From assembly GCA_015832175.1 (NCBI GenBank), contig WJXW01000013.1, positions 1,426,001 through 1,490,000 on the forward strand: a stretch of 64,000 nt of DNA, in the 5' to 3' direction. A program made the translations under genes and the position numbers. Below are positions 10,301 to 20,877 of this stretch, piece by piece. The stretch is from Paraphaeosphaeria minitans (Eukaryota; Ascomycota; Dothideomycetes; Pleosporales; Didymosphaeriaceae). How positions within the stretch are numbered: position 1 is the stretch's first letter; every line of letters starts with the position of its first letter. The notes beneath the pieces are model-generated. The model was given only the letters and a program-made list of their open reading frames with translations, was not told the DNA's origin and ran no database searches.

Positions 10301-11218
10301 TCAAATCGACTTCCTGATCTCCTTCTCTGCCTTGCCTTCCATTTTCTTGAACTCACTCTCCGCCTTCTCCTCCATCGCTTCAATCTTGTCCACCGTGCCC
10401 TCCTCCGCGCTCCCACTGGAGTTGAGGTAGCTCAGGTAGCAGTTCCAACCCAACGCCACAAAGTTCACAACGAGGACCCTGTGCTCGAGCGGCACGAACT
10501 TGAAGTTGACGGCCTGTACCCACGGCCACAGCAGGAAATTGTTCGTCATGCCCGGCACCCACGCCTTATTCAGCTTATCTTTTACGCTGCTGCCCTCGAA
10601 GTAGGCCATACTGGAGAGGAAGCACGTCATGTTGATGGGTGCGAAGACAAATTGGTCGGCGGCGACACGCGCGGCGATTGTGCGATTGGTGGTGGAGAGG
10701 GAGACGCGATTGGCGAGGAAGGTGTACCATTTTGTGGCTACGGGGCCAAAGATGACTTTTTGGAGGGGTCAGCGGTGAATGGATGGGCGATGACTCGTAT
10801 AGCGAGCGGGAACGTACTGCCACCGTAGGCAAACATGCGCCCCGTTCTTGCGAGTTCATGTTTATCGAGACCCTTCTTCTCGACGGCTTGCTGGGCGATC
10901 ACGTCGCCTGTAGCAAAGAGAACCTACCGATCTCGGTCATCAGCGTAATTCTTTTACTTCTGTCTTCGATACCAACCTGGATCTTGACAACGCTATTCAT
11001 CTCGGATCCATGGAGAGCGAGGTGGGTGCTGGTTCGAGCGCGCATTGCGAGGTATGATCAGAGAAACAAAAAGTCATCGTACCGCTGTAGTTATACTTTG
11101 GGTGAGCAGAGGGGCTTTCTTAAGCTTTGCCTGGTACCTGTGGTGTTGACAATCAGCATCCTTTCGTGGTGGCCCATGTCGTCCTCTCAAGCCCAGGCCG
11201 CGCTTACCATCGAAACAT
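10301..11218 (-). CDS. Mpv17/PMP22 family membrane protein
   Basis: Four minus-strand exons: 11218-11208, 11137-11083, 10923-10818 and 10755-10301, with introns of 70, 159 and 62 bases; the spliced protein is 208 residues. It begins [20 protein letters not shown], continues with [13 protein letters not shown] and [14 protein letters not shown], and has the family signature near [19 protein letters not shown] followed by [13 protein letters not shown]. These are hallmarks of Mpv17/PMP22 proteins (yeast Sym1, mammalian Mpv17), four-helix channel-like proteins of the mitochondrial inner membrane or peroxisome. The first exon codes only three full residues plus two bases. The last 35 residues are an acidic/basic helical tail ([20 protein letters not shown]) beyond the core domain. 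The intron 10756-10817 ends in AAG, slightly unusual. Mitochondrial versus peroxisomal location cannot be decided here. Confidence 0.9.
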
Positions 11219-12002
11219 GGTCGCGACTTCACACTTGAGTTGGTATTGACTTCTTTTTCAGTCGCCGGCGGACTAATGCGGCACTTAGACGAATGTACGT
11301 CGCAGGCAAAATGCGTGTGAGAAGCCAAGGACGGCAGATGGAGGCTAACTTTGTGACGTCGGGGTGTGGACCCTGCCAGTGGAGCTTGGACCCCTTCCCG
11401 AGTGGCCCTCGTCAACAGCGATCCCACGTCCACGTCTCGGGTCACTCTTCGATTCAGGGGCTTCAGCATACTTTCTCGACATTTCAAGCTATATGCATGC
11501 TTTATTTTATCATCTTAGGGAAACTGTCTTTCATTGATGGCTGTAAGTGAATGAATCATGTTAAAGACAAACGAAAAAAAGTTCCCATTCAAGCAATCCA
11601 TCCCTGCGTCCTACACTATCTGCACTGCGTCCCTCCACTCAATTTGCCAATGCGCTTACCGTTCGCGCCTCCTAGTATGTTCCCTCTGAAGAATTCAACC
11701 GCACAATAGAAATTACAACGTTACGTCTGCCGACGCCCCTGTCCCTGCTCTTCCCAAAAATCCCCTTGAGCTGGAACGAATAGACCACTCAAGCCGCAAA
11801 AACGCAAAAACGCCGATCAGATGCAGTATTAGACACCATGACGCTTCTCCACGTATCCATGTAGATACTGCCACTGCACCATATGCTTTATCCGTGGCAG
11901 ACCTGCTCTTCGTCGCAGCACGCGCGCCCGCATCATGCCCGTAGACAAACTATGTTCGCAAAAAATAGAGCCAAATTCAGCTCTTCACTTCTCGCCACTC
12001 CG
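11219..12002. other. intergenic between Mpv17-like and kinase genes
   Basis: The part near 11219-11300 is the divergent-side leader of the Mpv17-like gene; the rest lies downstream of the kinase stop. No supported gene. Confidence 0.45.
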
Positions 12003-15000
12003 TCACCGGTCCTCCTTACCCCGCTGTCGACCCATCCTTCGGAAAAAGTCCATCACTCGCTTTGAGCTTCCACTCGACCCCTTGTTGCCTGCACTCTCAT
12101 CATACGCATCCGCGAACTTCCTGCTCTTCTGCAGCACGCCTTTCCTCTGTCTTTCTTCCGGCCCATTACTGCCCATACCGGGCGGGGACTGCGGCCCGTG
12201 TTGAACCCTAGCAGCTCCATCGCTTGCTTCTGAGTCGTTTGCGTGATGGCGATACGGTCGGTTTGCAGCAGGATGCTGTTCTTGAGGACCAGGGAATTTA
12301 TCGTCGCCAAGGGATGAAGTATAGTCGAACTGGGTCTGGTTTGGCGGAGCGGATGCAGGAACCGCGCGCCTGCTGTCGTGCGGTCCATCGTAAAAGCCTG
12401 GAACGTTACTACCCGTTGTGCTCTGACTAGGAGACCGGGATTCGTTCCCACGCCCAAAGGCCATGCCGACCGGGCGAGGACCAGCCCTTGGTCTGCCCGT
12501 CGCGGCTGCAGAACCGCGGCGTTCCGAATGCGGCTGCGCCGGCATGCTCTCCCGATGCCCCGAGCCAAACGTTTTCGACAAGGAGCTCGGCAACAGAGAG
12601 AATCTTCGTCCCGACTTGCCCGTATTGTGGGAGTCATTCGTACTTTTTCGTGAGAAACCAAACGATGTTCGTCTGCTGGATTCATTACTCTGTCGGGAGA
12701 ACGCCTCGTCAGTAATAGGTCCGGGCATGGAAGTGGGTGGATATGATTTTTGCGGTCTGTTCTCGTGCCTGTAACTTGAATTTTGGGAGATGGATGGGCC
12801 TTTGGGGTCTTGCGAATAAGACGGCTGACGGCTCGAAAACATCGACGTCACCCTGCCTAGGGTCTCACTAACCGTGTTCGAGCGCTTGTGTCCTTTATGC
12901 TCTGTTTGCAACGATTGCACTCGTTGTGTGCTAGGTTGACCAATGCTGGGCTGACCCATACCCGCGTCGCCCTGTGTTATCGGTCCAGATATCGAGTACT
13001 GTTTGCCCGTCGGCTGGGAGAACCGGCCTTCCACGTTGGTTTGAGCAACAGTCGCAGTAGCGGGCTGGCTGTACGAATTTCCTCGTGAAGGCAAACGTGA
13101 ATTTGCGCCCAGTGTTCCGCCTGTTGAAGGACGCGCTGCAGTTGCTGCAGGCACTGTACCAAACGCTGTATAATCTGAGACCGATCTTTGGGGTTCACGC
13201 CCTGGTCTTGGTGGAGCGGCCATATTGTTGGTAGTGGTTGACCGACGAGCATTGTAGCCATCTGTTGCGGGAATCTCGGTGGGCCCACAGTCTTTGACAC
13301 GTGACTTTGAATATGTTGCGGGTGCAGTTGGCGGTGATGCTTCGCCGCGAGTGGTTTGTGAATGAGGTGCCACATATTCGACTTGCACAGTTCGGCGCTT
13401 GTTGTCCTTCTTGGTCTTCTCGGACGTTTGTGAGTTGATTTGATCACGTTTGGCAGTGAGACCACCGACGGGGGTGACGGCTGTATGAGGTTTCCCGGGT
13501 TCGCGTACTGAAGCGCTTCTTGCGAGAGCTGGAGGTGCCTCGAGCGGATCTTCTAAAGCAGATTAGCACACCTTTCATTTAAAGTTCGACTGATCTTGAA
13601 CATACTATTTGCAGTGGGAGCTTTTTGGACGTCGTTTGAAGTGGTCGTGCTCGAGGTGATGAAGCTCACTACGTGAGCATAATCGCTGAGCCAGCTGTGC
13701 CTAGCAACCTCGAATAGATCCGCACGTTTCCGTGGGTCGGGTACAAGTATACGTTTCAGAAGGTCTCGAGCATGTGGCGTGACATACTCGGGAAAGGTAA
13801 GTGGGGTGGACACTATGTACTTGTATAAAAGGTTGATGTTATCGCCTTCGGGATTGGCTGGGTCATCGTCAAACGGTAGATAACCAGCAAGCATGGCGTA
13901 CTAAAACATGTTAGGTTCCGGGTATAGCCAATGCCATTGCCATAGAATCAGTACGTACCAAGATCACACCGCAACTCCATACGTCCACTTTTCGACCGGT
14001 ATACAGCGAGTCGCTCACAACCAGCTCGGGCGCTGCGTAACACGGACTACCACAGCTGGTCTGCATGAGATCGCCTCGGCGCGCTGCATCAGTACCCTCC
14101 AATCCCATTGCCTTGATGTAGTCCTTGTTACCTAGGTTGAACTCAATGTCCTCGCTAAGCTCGTCGTTTGCGTCAAATGTGTTGGCAAATCCGAAATCCG
14201 TGATGATGATATTCCTATTGCGGTCCAGGAGCAAGTTTTCAAGCTTCAGATCTCGGTGGACGATGCCCCTCTTGTGCAAGTAGCCGACACCAGAGATGAG
14301 TTGGGCGAACAGTCTGCGCGCCGCGCTATCCTTGAGATACCTGTGGTTGAGGATGTAGTCGAACAGCTCCCCGCCAGACGCATACTCTAAAATGATGCCG
14401 ATGTGGCGCTCCGTCTCTACCATCTCGTGCAGGCGCACGATGTTTGGATGCTCGAGACCGCGAAGAATGTGGATCTCGCGGTAGATCTTCTGCAGGCGGT
14501 TTGCGTTGCTACCCAGGGTTTCTCTTCTTATGAGCTTGATGGCCACTTCGACACTGCTATCTTTCTTCCAACCCATTTTGACCTTGCCAAACTCGCCCTC
14601 ACCGAGCGTCTGTCCTAGGATGTAGTTGCCGAACCGCGAGCGCTTCGCGGAGCTGGTGGAGTGATCCTGACGACTCCTTCCTGCGCCTCTGCCTCCATCA
14701 TCAACACCTTCGCTGCCTACCAGACCAAGGCCGGTTATCGGCGTTATGCCTGCTCCAGACGACGCGGGTATTGCTTCCGCTTGCCTTGCCTGCTCGCGGG
14801 CAATGTCTTCTTGGGGGTCTGCCACCACTAATCTATTGATGACGGTGCTTTCTTCACGTGGCAGGTTTGTGCCCGTCCGGATTTGGCCGACAGCGGAGGC
14901 AGAGCGGCTGTGTGACGGCTGCGAGGGAGAGGGTCGCGACCTGCTGGTGCCCCCTTGCTGATGCGGGCTGTCCTTGCCTTTCCTGCGCGACTGCGACGCG

Positions 15001-15344
15001 TCTTGCGCAGCTCGGGGGGTCGAAGGGCTGACAGGAGTTCGGTGCGAGGACGTCCGCGGCGGAGGCATTGGCGCGCCGGCAGTGGTGACGGCGGCGGTAG
15101 CCATCACCTGGGGAAACGGCTGCGAGGACGAGGACGAGGGTGCGGACGGGGCGCGTGGGGTGTTCAGGGCCGAGCCTGCTGCAGGTTGGAGAGAGTTGTG
15201 AGCCTGGGGTGTTGATGGTGCAACGATCCCATTTCGCGAGGGCTTCCTCGAGTCTGGCGATGCGGGTGGCTGGGCGGCGTAATACTGCTGTGAATGCGGC
15301 GTCTGTGACTGCGGCGGGTTGGGTCGGTTTGCGACTGCAGACAT
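12003..15344 (-). CDS. KIN4: Ser/Thr protein kinase, Kin4-like
   Basis: Three exons: 15344-13959, 13900-13606 and 13552-12003 (introns 58 and 53 bases), giving 1076 residues. Residues 1-235 are low-complexity Ser/Pro/Gln-rich. The kinase domain spans about 238-533: glycine loop [11 protein letters not shown], catalytic lysine in [25 protein letters not shown], an extended activation region containing [13 protein letters not shown], and a C-lobe ending at HSWLSDYAH. The long acidic insert between DFG and the APE motif ([19 protein letters not shown]) is distinctive. The remaining ~540 residues are disordered and basic, ending [13 protein letters not shown]. Sequence and layout fit the Kin4/Frk1 group, in yeast an inhibitor of mitotic exit in the spindle-position checkpoint; transfer of that role is inference. 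The third-exon frame is confirmed by continuity across the intron at 13553-13605. Confidence 0.88.
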
Positions 15345-15481
15345 GGAGGAGAAGGGGAAGCGGTGTGTCGTGCCTGCTGCGGTGACGGCTAAGCAACGGG
15401 GCTAGCAGTTCTTTCAGGAACCGACGCAGGCAGCGCGGCAGCGTCGACAGCGCGAGAGATGCTCAAGGCTGCTCAGGCTCT

Positions 15482-15557
15482 CTGCGCGCGGCAACGGGCA
15501 GCGGGCAGCGCACAACGAGCAACGGACAACGGGCAACGGGCAACGGGCAGCGGACGG
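15482..15557. repeat. imperfect CAACGGG/CAGCGGG minisatellite
   Basis: About ten 7-mer units (GCAACGG and GCAGCGG variants) in tandem, immediately upstream of the kinase transcript. Confidence 0.75.
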
Positions 15558-15762
15558 GCGGTCGAGGGAGCTGGCGGCGGCGGCGGCAGCGGCAGCGCGC
15601 AGGTAGGCGAGAGGGGAGCTCGGGCACGGCGCGTGTTGTGGATGCTCTGGCGTTCCTTCACATGCACATGCACCGCGGATACGAGAGCGAGCGGGCTGAT
15701 CGCACTGCGTCTGCGAGGACGGGCTGCAACGAGTGGCAGGGCGCCGAGTCCAGCGTTGGCGG

Positions 15763-15763
15763 C

Positions 15764-15800
<37 letters not shown>
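15763..15800. repeat. (GGC)n-(GAC)n trinucleotide repeat
   Basis: A GGC run passes directly into a GAC/GACGAC run of about nine units. It reads as poly-Gly/poly-Asp in one frame, but no gene there is supported. Confidence 0.85.
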
Positions 15801-16885
15801 GTCGACTCTCGGAGGCCTTGGGACGGCGAGCTGCGGAGTTGGAGTTGGCCTGGGCAGTGGTGAAGGAAGCAGGCGCGGCTGAGAGGCCTCTAATCTCGGT
15901 TCTTCAAAAGGAGAGCACCGGCATAACACAGGGCGCCGGGCACAGGATATATTCAGAATGCCCCATGGCCCATCGCCCATGGCCCATCGCCCGTCGCCCA
16001 CCAGCTTCCAGGTCGTGTCTACCGCGAGTAGCTTGGGCCGTGCCTGGACGCGACGTGCAGCGGCACGCCGTCTTCGTGGTGGGCGACCATCTCTGCCTCC
16101 TCACGCCCGTTCTACCTTCTGCGCATGCATCTGCCATGCTCCTCACCACGCCGCCGGCAGACGCCAGCGCTATACGCTCCAGTCCTGCCTGCATTGTCTC
16201 CCTTTTTTGGGCACACGCAGGGGTTGCCGTGTTTCACGTCGACACGCCGGCATAGCATCGGGATGGCGCAAATTGCTTGCCATGCGTTCATCACCCGTCG
16301 CCTGCCCTATCCCACACCACGGAGCCGTCAACAACGCCCTGTAAACGCCGGTAAACACCCGCCCTCCGTCTAGACTACCTATGGCTCAGCTTCTGTCTCC
16401 GTCTGCAAGGGGATCCGCCCTGCATCTGCTTCCGCTTCGCCAAGCAACGCCAATCAGCCGCAGCCGATGGCTCGCATCTGCTCTTCCTCCTTGCGGTCGA
16501 GGCCTGAAGAGATCCAGAGGCCGTCTCTCGTCGGTCGCAAGGACGGGATGCATTGTCTTGTCAGCGAAACGCTCTATTCTTTCGTTTTTAGGGCAGCCCT
16601 GGGCAGGTGGATTCGGAAATTAACCTGCGCGGCTAGTCCATGTCCACCGTCGATGGCCGGATCCACCTTCCCGCCCGACCTGCCAGCCACCCCGTCTACC
16701 TAGTTAGTGTTGCCACTGTCGTCCATGGTGAATTCACTTGCGCGCATCACGCTCAAGGGTAGGCTGTCTAGGGCAATAGCATTGAGGATTGACGTCATTG
16801 GATTTAGGTTGCATGGAAACTCCCCTTTTCCCCCATGCGACGACCCTGCTGGTTGCCAAAACATCCTGGTACGAACAATGTCCTT

Positions 16886-18772
16886 CTATATCTTGATCTC
16901 CGAGGGGATGCCCATCTCGAGGATATCGACACCCTTCTGAAGCTCGCTCTTCTTGGGCATCTTGCTTCTCCGCATCAGCTCTGCAGCTTGGGTCATGTAC
17001 GGATCCTTGCCCATGGACGACACAGCAACCACTTCTTCGCCTTTCGTGTAGTAAGCCACAAAAGAAGGTTGCTTTGTGTCTCCGGAAATGACCACGTCGT
17101 CGTAACCACCAACTGTGTTTCCGCAGTACCGTAGCTGGGAGCCGAGTGCTGACCAGAAAACGGGAATGAACGGCTTGGGCTTCGAGCCTGGGTTGTTGAT
17201 GGTATTGGCCACAGATCGACCGGCGTTTTGTGCAACATTCCAGTGCTCAATGCGAACTGGGGAGCCGTTACCGCCAGGTCCGTGGTAAGGGTAGGTCGCG
17301 ATGTCACCAATGGCGAAGACATCCTTCAACCCCTTGACCTCGAATGCCTCGTTGGTTGATATCGAGCCGTCCTTCTCTAGCTTCACTGCCGAGTTGTCCT
17401 TGAGGTACTCTGTCGCCGGCGCAACACCAACACCCTCAATTACGATGTCGGCTTCGAGGATGGTACCATCCTTCAGATGGACGGCCCCGACCTTTGATGG
17501 ATCGTTCTTCGAGGGCGTGGCCTTGTCGACACTAGCTCCCATCTTGAACTTGACCCCGTTCTTCTCAAGAAGGCCTCGGAAGATTTCGCCGACCTTCTTG
17601 CCCATGACGCGTTCCATCGGGGCTACAAAGTCAGCAACTGCACTTTCTTCCAAGGGGCCAAGTTGGCATACCTTCTTCCATGCCGATGATTGTAACGTCG
17701 TTCTTCATACCGGCCAGGCAGTTTCCCACTTCCATGCCGATGAAGGAACTGCCCACGACAACAATCCTCTTGCCGTTGTCACCAACAGCCTTCACGATGT
17801 TCTGCGCATCGGGCAACGCACGTAGAATGAACACGTTGCCCAGATCCCCTTTCAAGCCCTCTAATGGTAGCCATCGGGGGGTTCCTCCAGTTGCCAGCAC
17901 CAGCTTTGTGTACTCGTATGTTTCTCCGCCTTGAGTGGACACCTTCTTTGCGGAGAAATCCACACTGCTCACCTCTGCCTCCACAATGTCGATCGAGGCA
18001 TCTTTATAGAAGTCAGGCTGTCTCCAGGCAGCCTTGGACAGGTCTGCAAGCAATGCTTTGGACAGCTTGGTTCGGTCGATAGGGCGGTAACCCTCCTTTG
18101 ATAGTACCGTGATGGCGCCCTTGTATCCTCCACCACGCAGACCTTCGATCGCACCGAGGGTTCCGGAGCCACTGTACGCCAAAGTCAGTCCATGATAACC
18201 ATTTCCACTGCAGAGCCTACCCTCCGATAACCAATACCGTCTGGTCATTCGATGCCGAGCACTTGAGGTTCAAGAATCTCCTGTTCGCTTTGATGGCGTC
18301 CTCATCGGCCTTGATGTAGACAGCACCGCCCCTCTCGAATACTTCGTACTTGGAGAGCGGGTCAAGTGCGGGTGCATCTTCGACGTCTCCCGTGGAGACA
18401 TTGAAACAAGCTGACGGGGATTAGCTCACGTATCAAAGAGGCAGTGATAAACTCACCACCGTGCCAGGGACACGTCAGTCGTCCTTCCGGGGTAAGTACA
18501 CCCTTCGCCAGAGGCGCACCGTAATGAGTACAATTTGCGCTGGTGGCATGTATTTTGTCCTGAATCTTGAGTATCAAAGCCTTTCCGCCTTCGACACCCT
18601 CTATCTCGACCTCTTGCTTGTCTCCATTCTTCAGATTCAGGGAAGAAAGCCCCTTGACCTTGAATTCTTGCGCCATCGATCTGGTGGTTACTGTTGTGTA
18701 CGTGCCTATTTTGCAATGAGGTCGGAGCCTGGAGGAGCTTCGGAAAGGTGAGAGTAAGCGAATCGACTGCAT
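16886..18772 (-). CDS. mitochondrial Rieske-domain AIF-type pyridine nucleotide-disulphide oxidoreductase
   Basis: Four exons: 18772-18457, 18410-18221, 18171-17672 and 17622-16886, with introns of 46, 49 and 49 bases; 580 residues. The N-terminus (MQSIRLLSPFRSSSRLRPHC) is Arg/Ser-rich without acids, like a mitochondrial presequence; a second ATG at residue 33 would give a cytosolic form. A Rieske [2Fe-2S] domain follows with ligands C81, H83, C101 and H104 (CTH…CPWH). The rest is an FAD/NAD(P)H reductase: FAD-binding VLVIGGGSG, second nucleotide site IVVVGSSFIGMEVGN, and the FAD-contact motif DVFAIGDIA near the C-terminal half. This is the AIFM3-like (Rieske plus reductase) architecture. Members are redox proteins linked to mitochondrial electron transfer or AIF-like cell death; substrate unknown. 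It shares a short divergent promoter with the peroxiredoxin-like gene starting at 18968, which hints at joint redox regulation (inference). Confidence 0.92.
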
Positions 18773-18967
18773 GAAAGAGAGCGGGTGAGCGGGAGAGCGG
18801 TTGCAGGATATCTATAATCAAGCTTCCCTTGTAAGCACCCCACCTGTTGACAGCTGCGACTTTGAATGGCTGTCATTGGTGGTAGTTTTGACGTCATCGA
18901 ACCACGCGTCCACTAATAATAATAATGTACAACGCGTGCTCGGCAATTGGCTCCGCTCGAGCTCCGC

Positions 18968-19549
18968 ATGCTTCCCGCTCCACCTTCAGGATCTCGCCGC
19001 ACGGAACACGTCCACAATTCCCTACATACCTCCTCAGGACGACGTGCATGCGCGCGTTTACTCGGGTCGCGGTGGCCCTCCATAACCTTGCCGACGATGT
19101 CCAGGGGCCAAGTAGACTTGTCATCGCTGACTGGTCTGACAGTTTCCTTTTGCTACCCCAGAACTGCTGCGCCGAACGAGACAATCACGGCAGAATGGAA
19201 CGCTATACCTGGTGCTCAGGGATGCACACCCCAGGCTTGCTCCATCCGTGACGAGATAGACAGATTTCGGCAGCTTAGGGTGGAGCCTTTGTACGGTCTG
19301 TCTACGCAGGATACCCAATATCAACATGAAGCACGAGAGCGATTACATTTGCAGCACGATCTGCTGTCGGACGAGCCGCTGGAGTTTGCGATGGCGCTGA
19401 AGCCGCCGACATTTGAGTGGCAGGGGGAAAGCATCGTGAAGAGGCTCGTGCTAGCAGTCGAGGAAGGGAAGATCGTCGACGTCTGGTACCCTGTCTTCCG
19501 TCCCTACAAGAGCGTTAAAAATGTCTCGGAGTGGCTGAAAGCGAGATGA
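18968..19549 (+). CDS. peroxiredoxin of the PrxQ/BCP type
   Basis: The frame from about residue 45 (GQVDLSSLTGLTVSFCYPRT) to the end is a clear thioredoxin-fold peroxidase. It has GCTPQACSIRDE, with the peroxidatic Cys (C86) and a second Cys five residues on (C91) as in bacterial BCP/PrxQ, followed by LYGLSTQ and HDLLSDE. It would reduce hydroperoxides using thioredoxin. From the ATG at 18968 the protein is 193 residues; the next ATG, 19097, lies inside the conserved region, so the upstream start is preferred. The N-terminal 44 residues are not convincing: an alternative frame over the same bases reads PPQDDVHARVYSGRGGPP, resembling the family's usual N-terminus, so an unseen intron or frame error is possible. 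The divergent neighbour is the Rieske/AIF-type reductase, another redox protein. Confidence 0.82.
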   Translation: MLPAPPSGSRRTEHVHNSLHTSSGRRACARLLGSRWPSITLPTMSRGQVDLSSLTGLTVSFCYPRTAAPNETITAEWNAIPGAQGCTPQACSIRDEIDRFRQLRVEPLYGLSTQDTQYQHEARERLHLQHDLLSDEPLEFAMALKPPTFEWQGESIVKRLVLAVEEGKIVDVWYPVFRPYKSVKNVSEWLKAR

Positions 19550-19997
19550 GCAGCGTGAATGCTGGCTCGGCGCTTCGTCAACTTTTGGGTATATCTTCTT
19601 AGTCACCCAGCTGGAACACTGGTAGGACTTTATCACAATGTATGACTTAGGGCTGTGCGAGCTTCCGCGCCTATCGCAGGCCTATTCTGGAGCGAGGGAC
19701 GCGGTTATCGCCATTTCTGACGACAGCAGCCAAGTGTTGTGCTGCAGCATCAATAGTAACTCAAGATAACACACCCAATCGAATACCGAAACGAGAGACT
19801 TACAACTTCTGGCTGGTTGCTGTATGTCAGGCAACACGGTCCTGGGTCTGAACAAACAACACCCACGTTAAGAGTCGTTACAGACATTTGTTGCCGCCAA
19901 GGTATATTCTGTATTCGTCTATCCCTACCGCGATTCTCGGCTGTGCGTCCAAGAATGGTTGGCCGTCAGGCCATCATTTCCGAATGTCGACTGGGCG
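19550..19997. other. intergenic
   Basis: Short spacer between the peroxiredoxin gene and the next plus-strand gene. No supported gene. The true start of the following gene may lie inside it. Confidence 0.4.
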
Positions 19998-20877
19998 ATG
20001 CACCATCTGCAGCCCGCAACCCTCAGCTGCCAAAAGAACTCAGCCTTCTGCCATCTTAAATCCCACAAACTGAACGCCACGGTCGTAGCGATCCTGCTCC
20101 TTGCGCGACTCACTTCGAGGTTAGAGGGACCCTTACGTCCTTCCTTGCCGCATGTTAATGTCTTCGACTATTACATCGCTCACACGACAGACACGCACTG
20201 CATCGCGTACCAGCAGCGCAACCGAAGCGGTGTGTACTTGGGAGGGGCATTGCCTTGGAGACACCTGCAGCAACGAAAATGACTGCGATCGCGATTGGGT
20301 GTACGATACTCCTGGTGCGAAGTCGCTACATTTAGGACAGACTTCGCATCTGGCCCCACTGTTCAGCCTTCACTGACTCCGTGTCCGCGAGTGTAGATGC
20401 GCGAACAACACATGCCAGACATGTTGCGTTTCGGAAATCGAACCTACATTCTTCAGCACGTTCTCGGCTTCCGACCTCACCACGACAGCCTCCTCTTCCT
20501 CGTTAATATCCTCTTCTGCAACGACACCAACGAGCCCTTCCGATACAAGCATACCCCCACAAGCATCACCTGGCGGTCTCGGTACCGGAGCCGCAGTAGG
20601 CATCGGTATAGGAGGAGCGGTGCTGCTCATAATATGTATTATTGGTGGGTGGTGGTTCTTCATGCGGCGAAAGAAAGGCAACCAAGCGTATGAACTTGGG
20701 GCTGTGACTTCATCATCCTACAACGACAACGACAGGAAGGAGCTGTACCAGGCGACCTCACAGGCGCAAGAGTTGCCAACAAGGCATCCGCCGGTGGAAT
20801 TGCATGCTACTGCACTGGCCGAGTTGCAGGGTAGCGACACTGGTAGACCGAAAGATGAAAGGAAAGCTGTGACTTGA
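19998..20877 (+). CDS. Cys-rich single-pass type I membrane protein, unknown function
   Basis: Proposed exons 19998-20119, 20214-20300 and 20397-20877, giving 229 residues; the second junction is well supported and the first is tentative. The hydrophobic stretch LNATVVAILLLARLTS acts as signal sequence. The extracellular part is a compact Cys-rich module, CTWEGHCLGDTCSNENDCDRD, then CANNTCQTCC, the shape of a disulphide-knotted cell-surface domain. A Ser/Thr-rich stalk follows, then one transmembrane helix GIGGAVLLIICIIGGWWFF, a basic stop-transfer MRRKKG, and a cytosolic tail of about 65 residues with Gln/Glu-rich composition. The layout resembles fungal Wsc- or Mid-like surface sensors, but the Cys pattern is not that of a Wsc domain, so I leave it unnamed. 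Confidence 0.6.

Larger units (their letters stand above)
15345..16885. other. intergenic between divergent kinase promoter and AIF-type gene end
   Basis: The kinase promoter lies at its left side and the 3' end of the reductase gene at its right. GC-rich simple repeats (15482-15557, 15763-15800, and CCCATGGCCCATCG units near 15960-16000) generate several long but meaningless open frames. No supported gene. Confidence 0.5.

Noticed and set aside
15414..16344. Open frames on both strands upstream of the kinase
   Set aside because: They coincide with GC-rich minisatellites and trinucleotide repeats and have no conserved segment.
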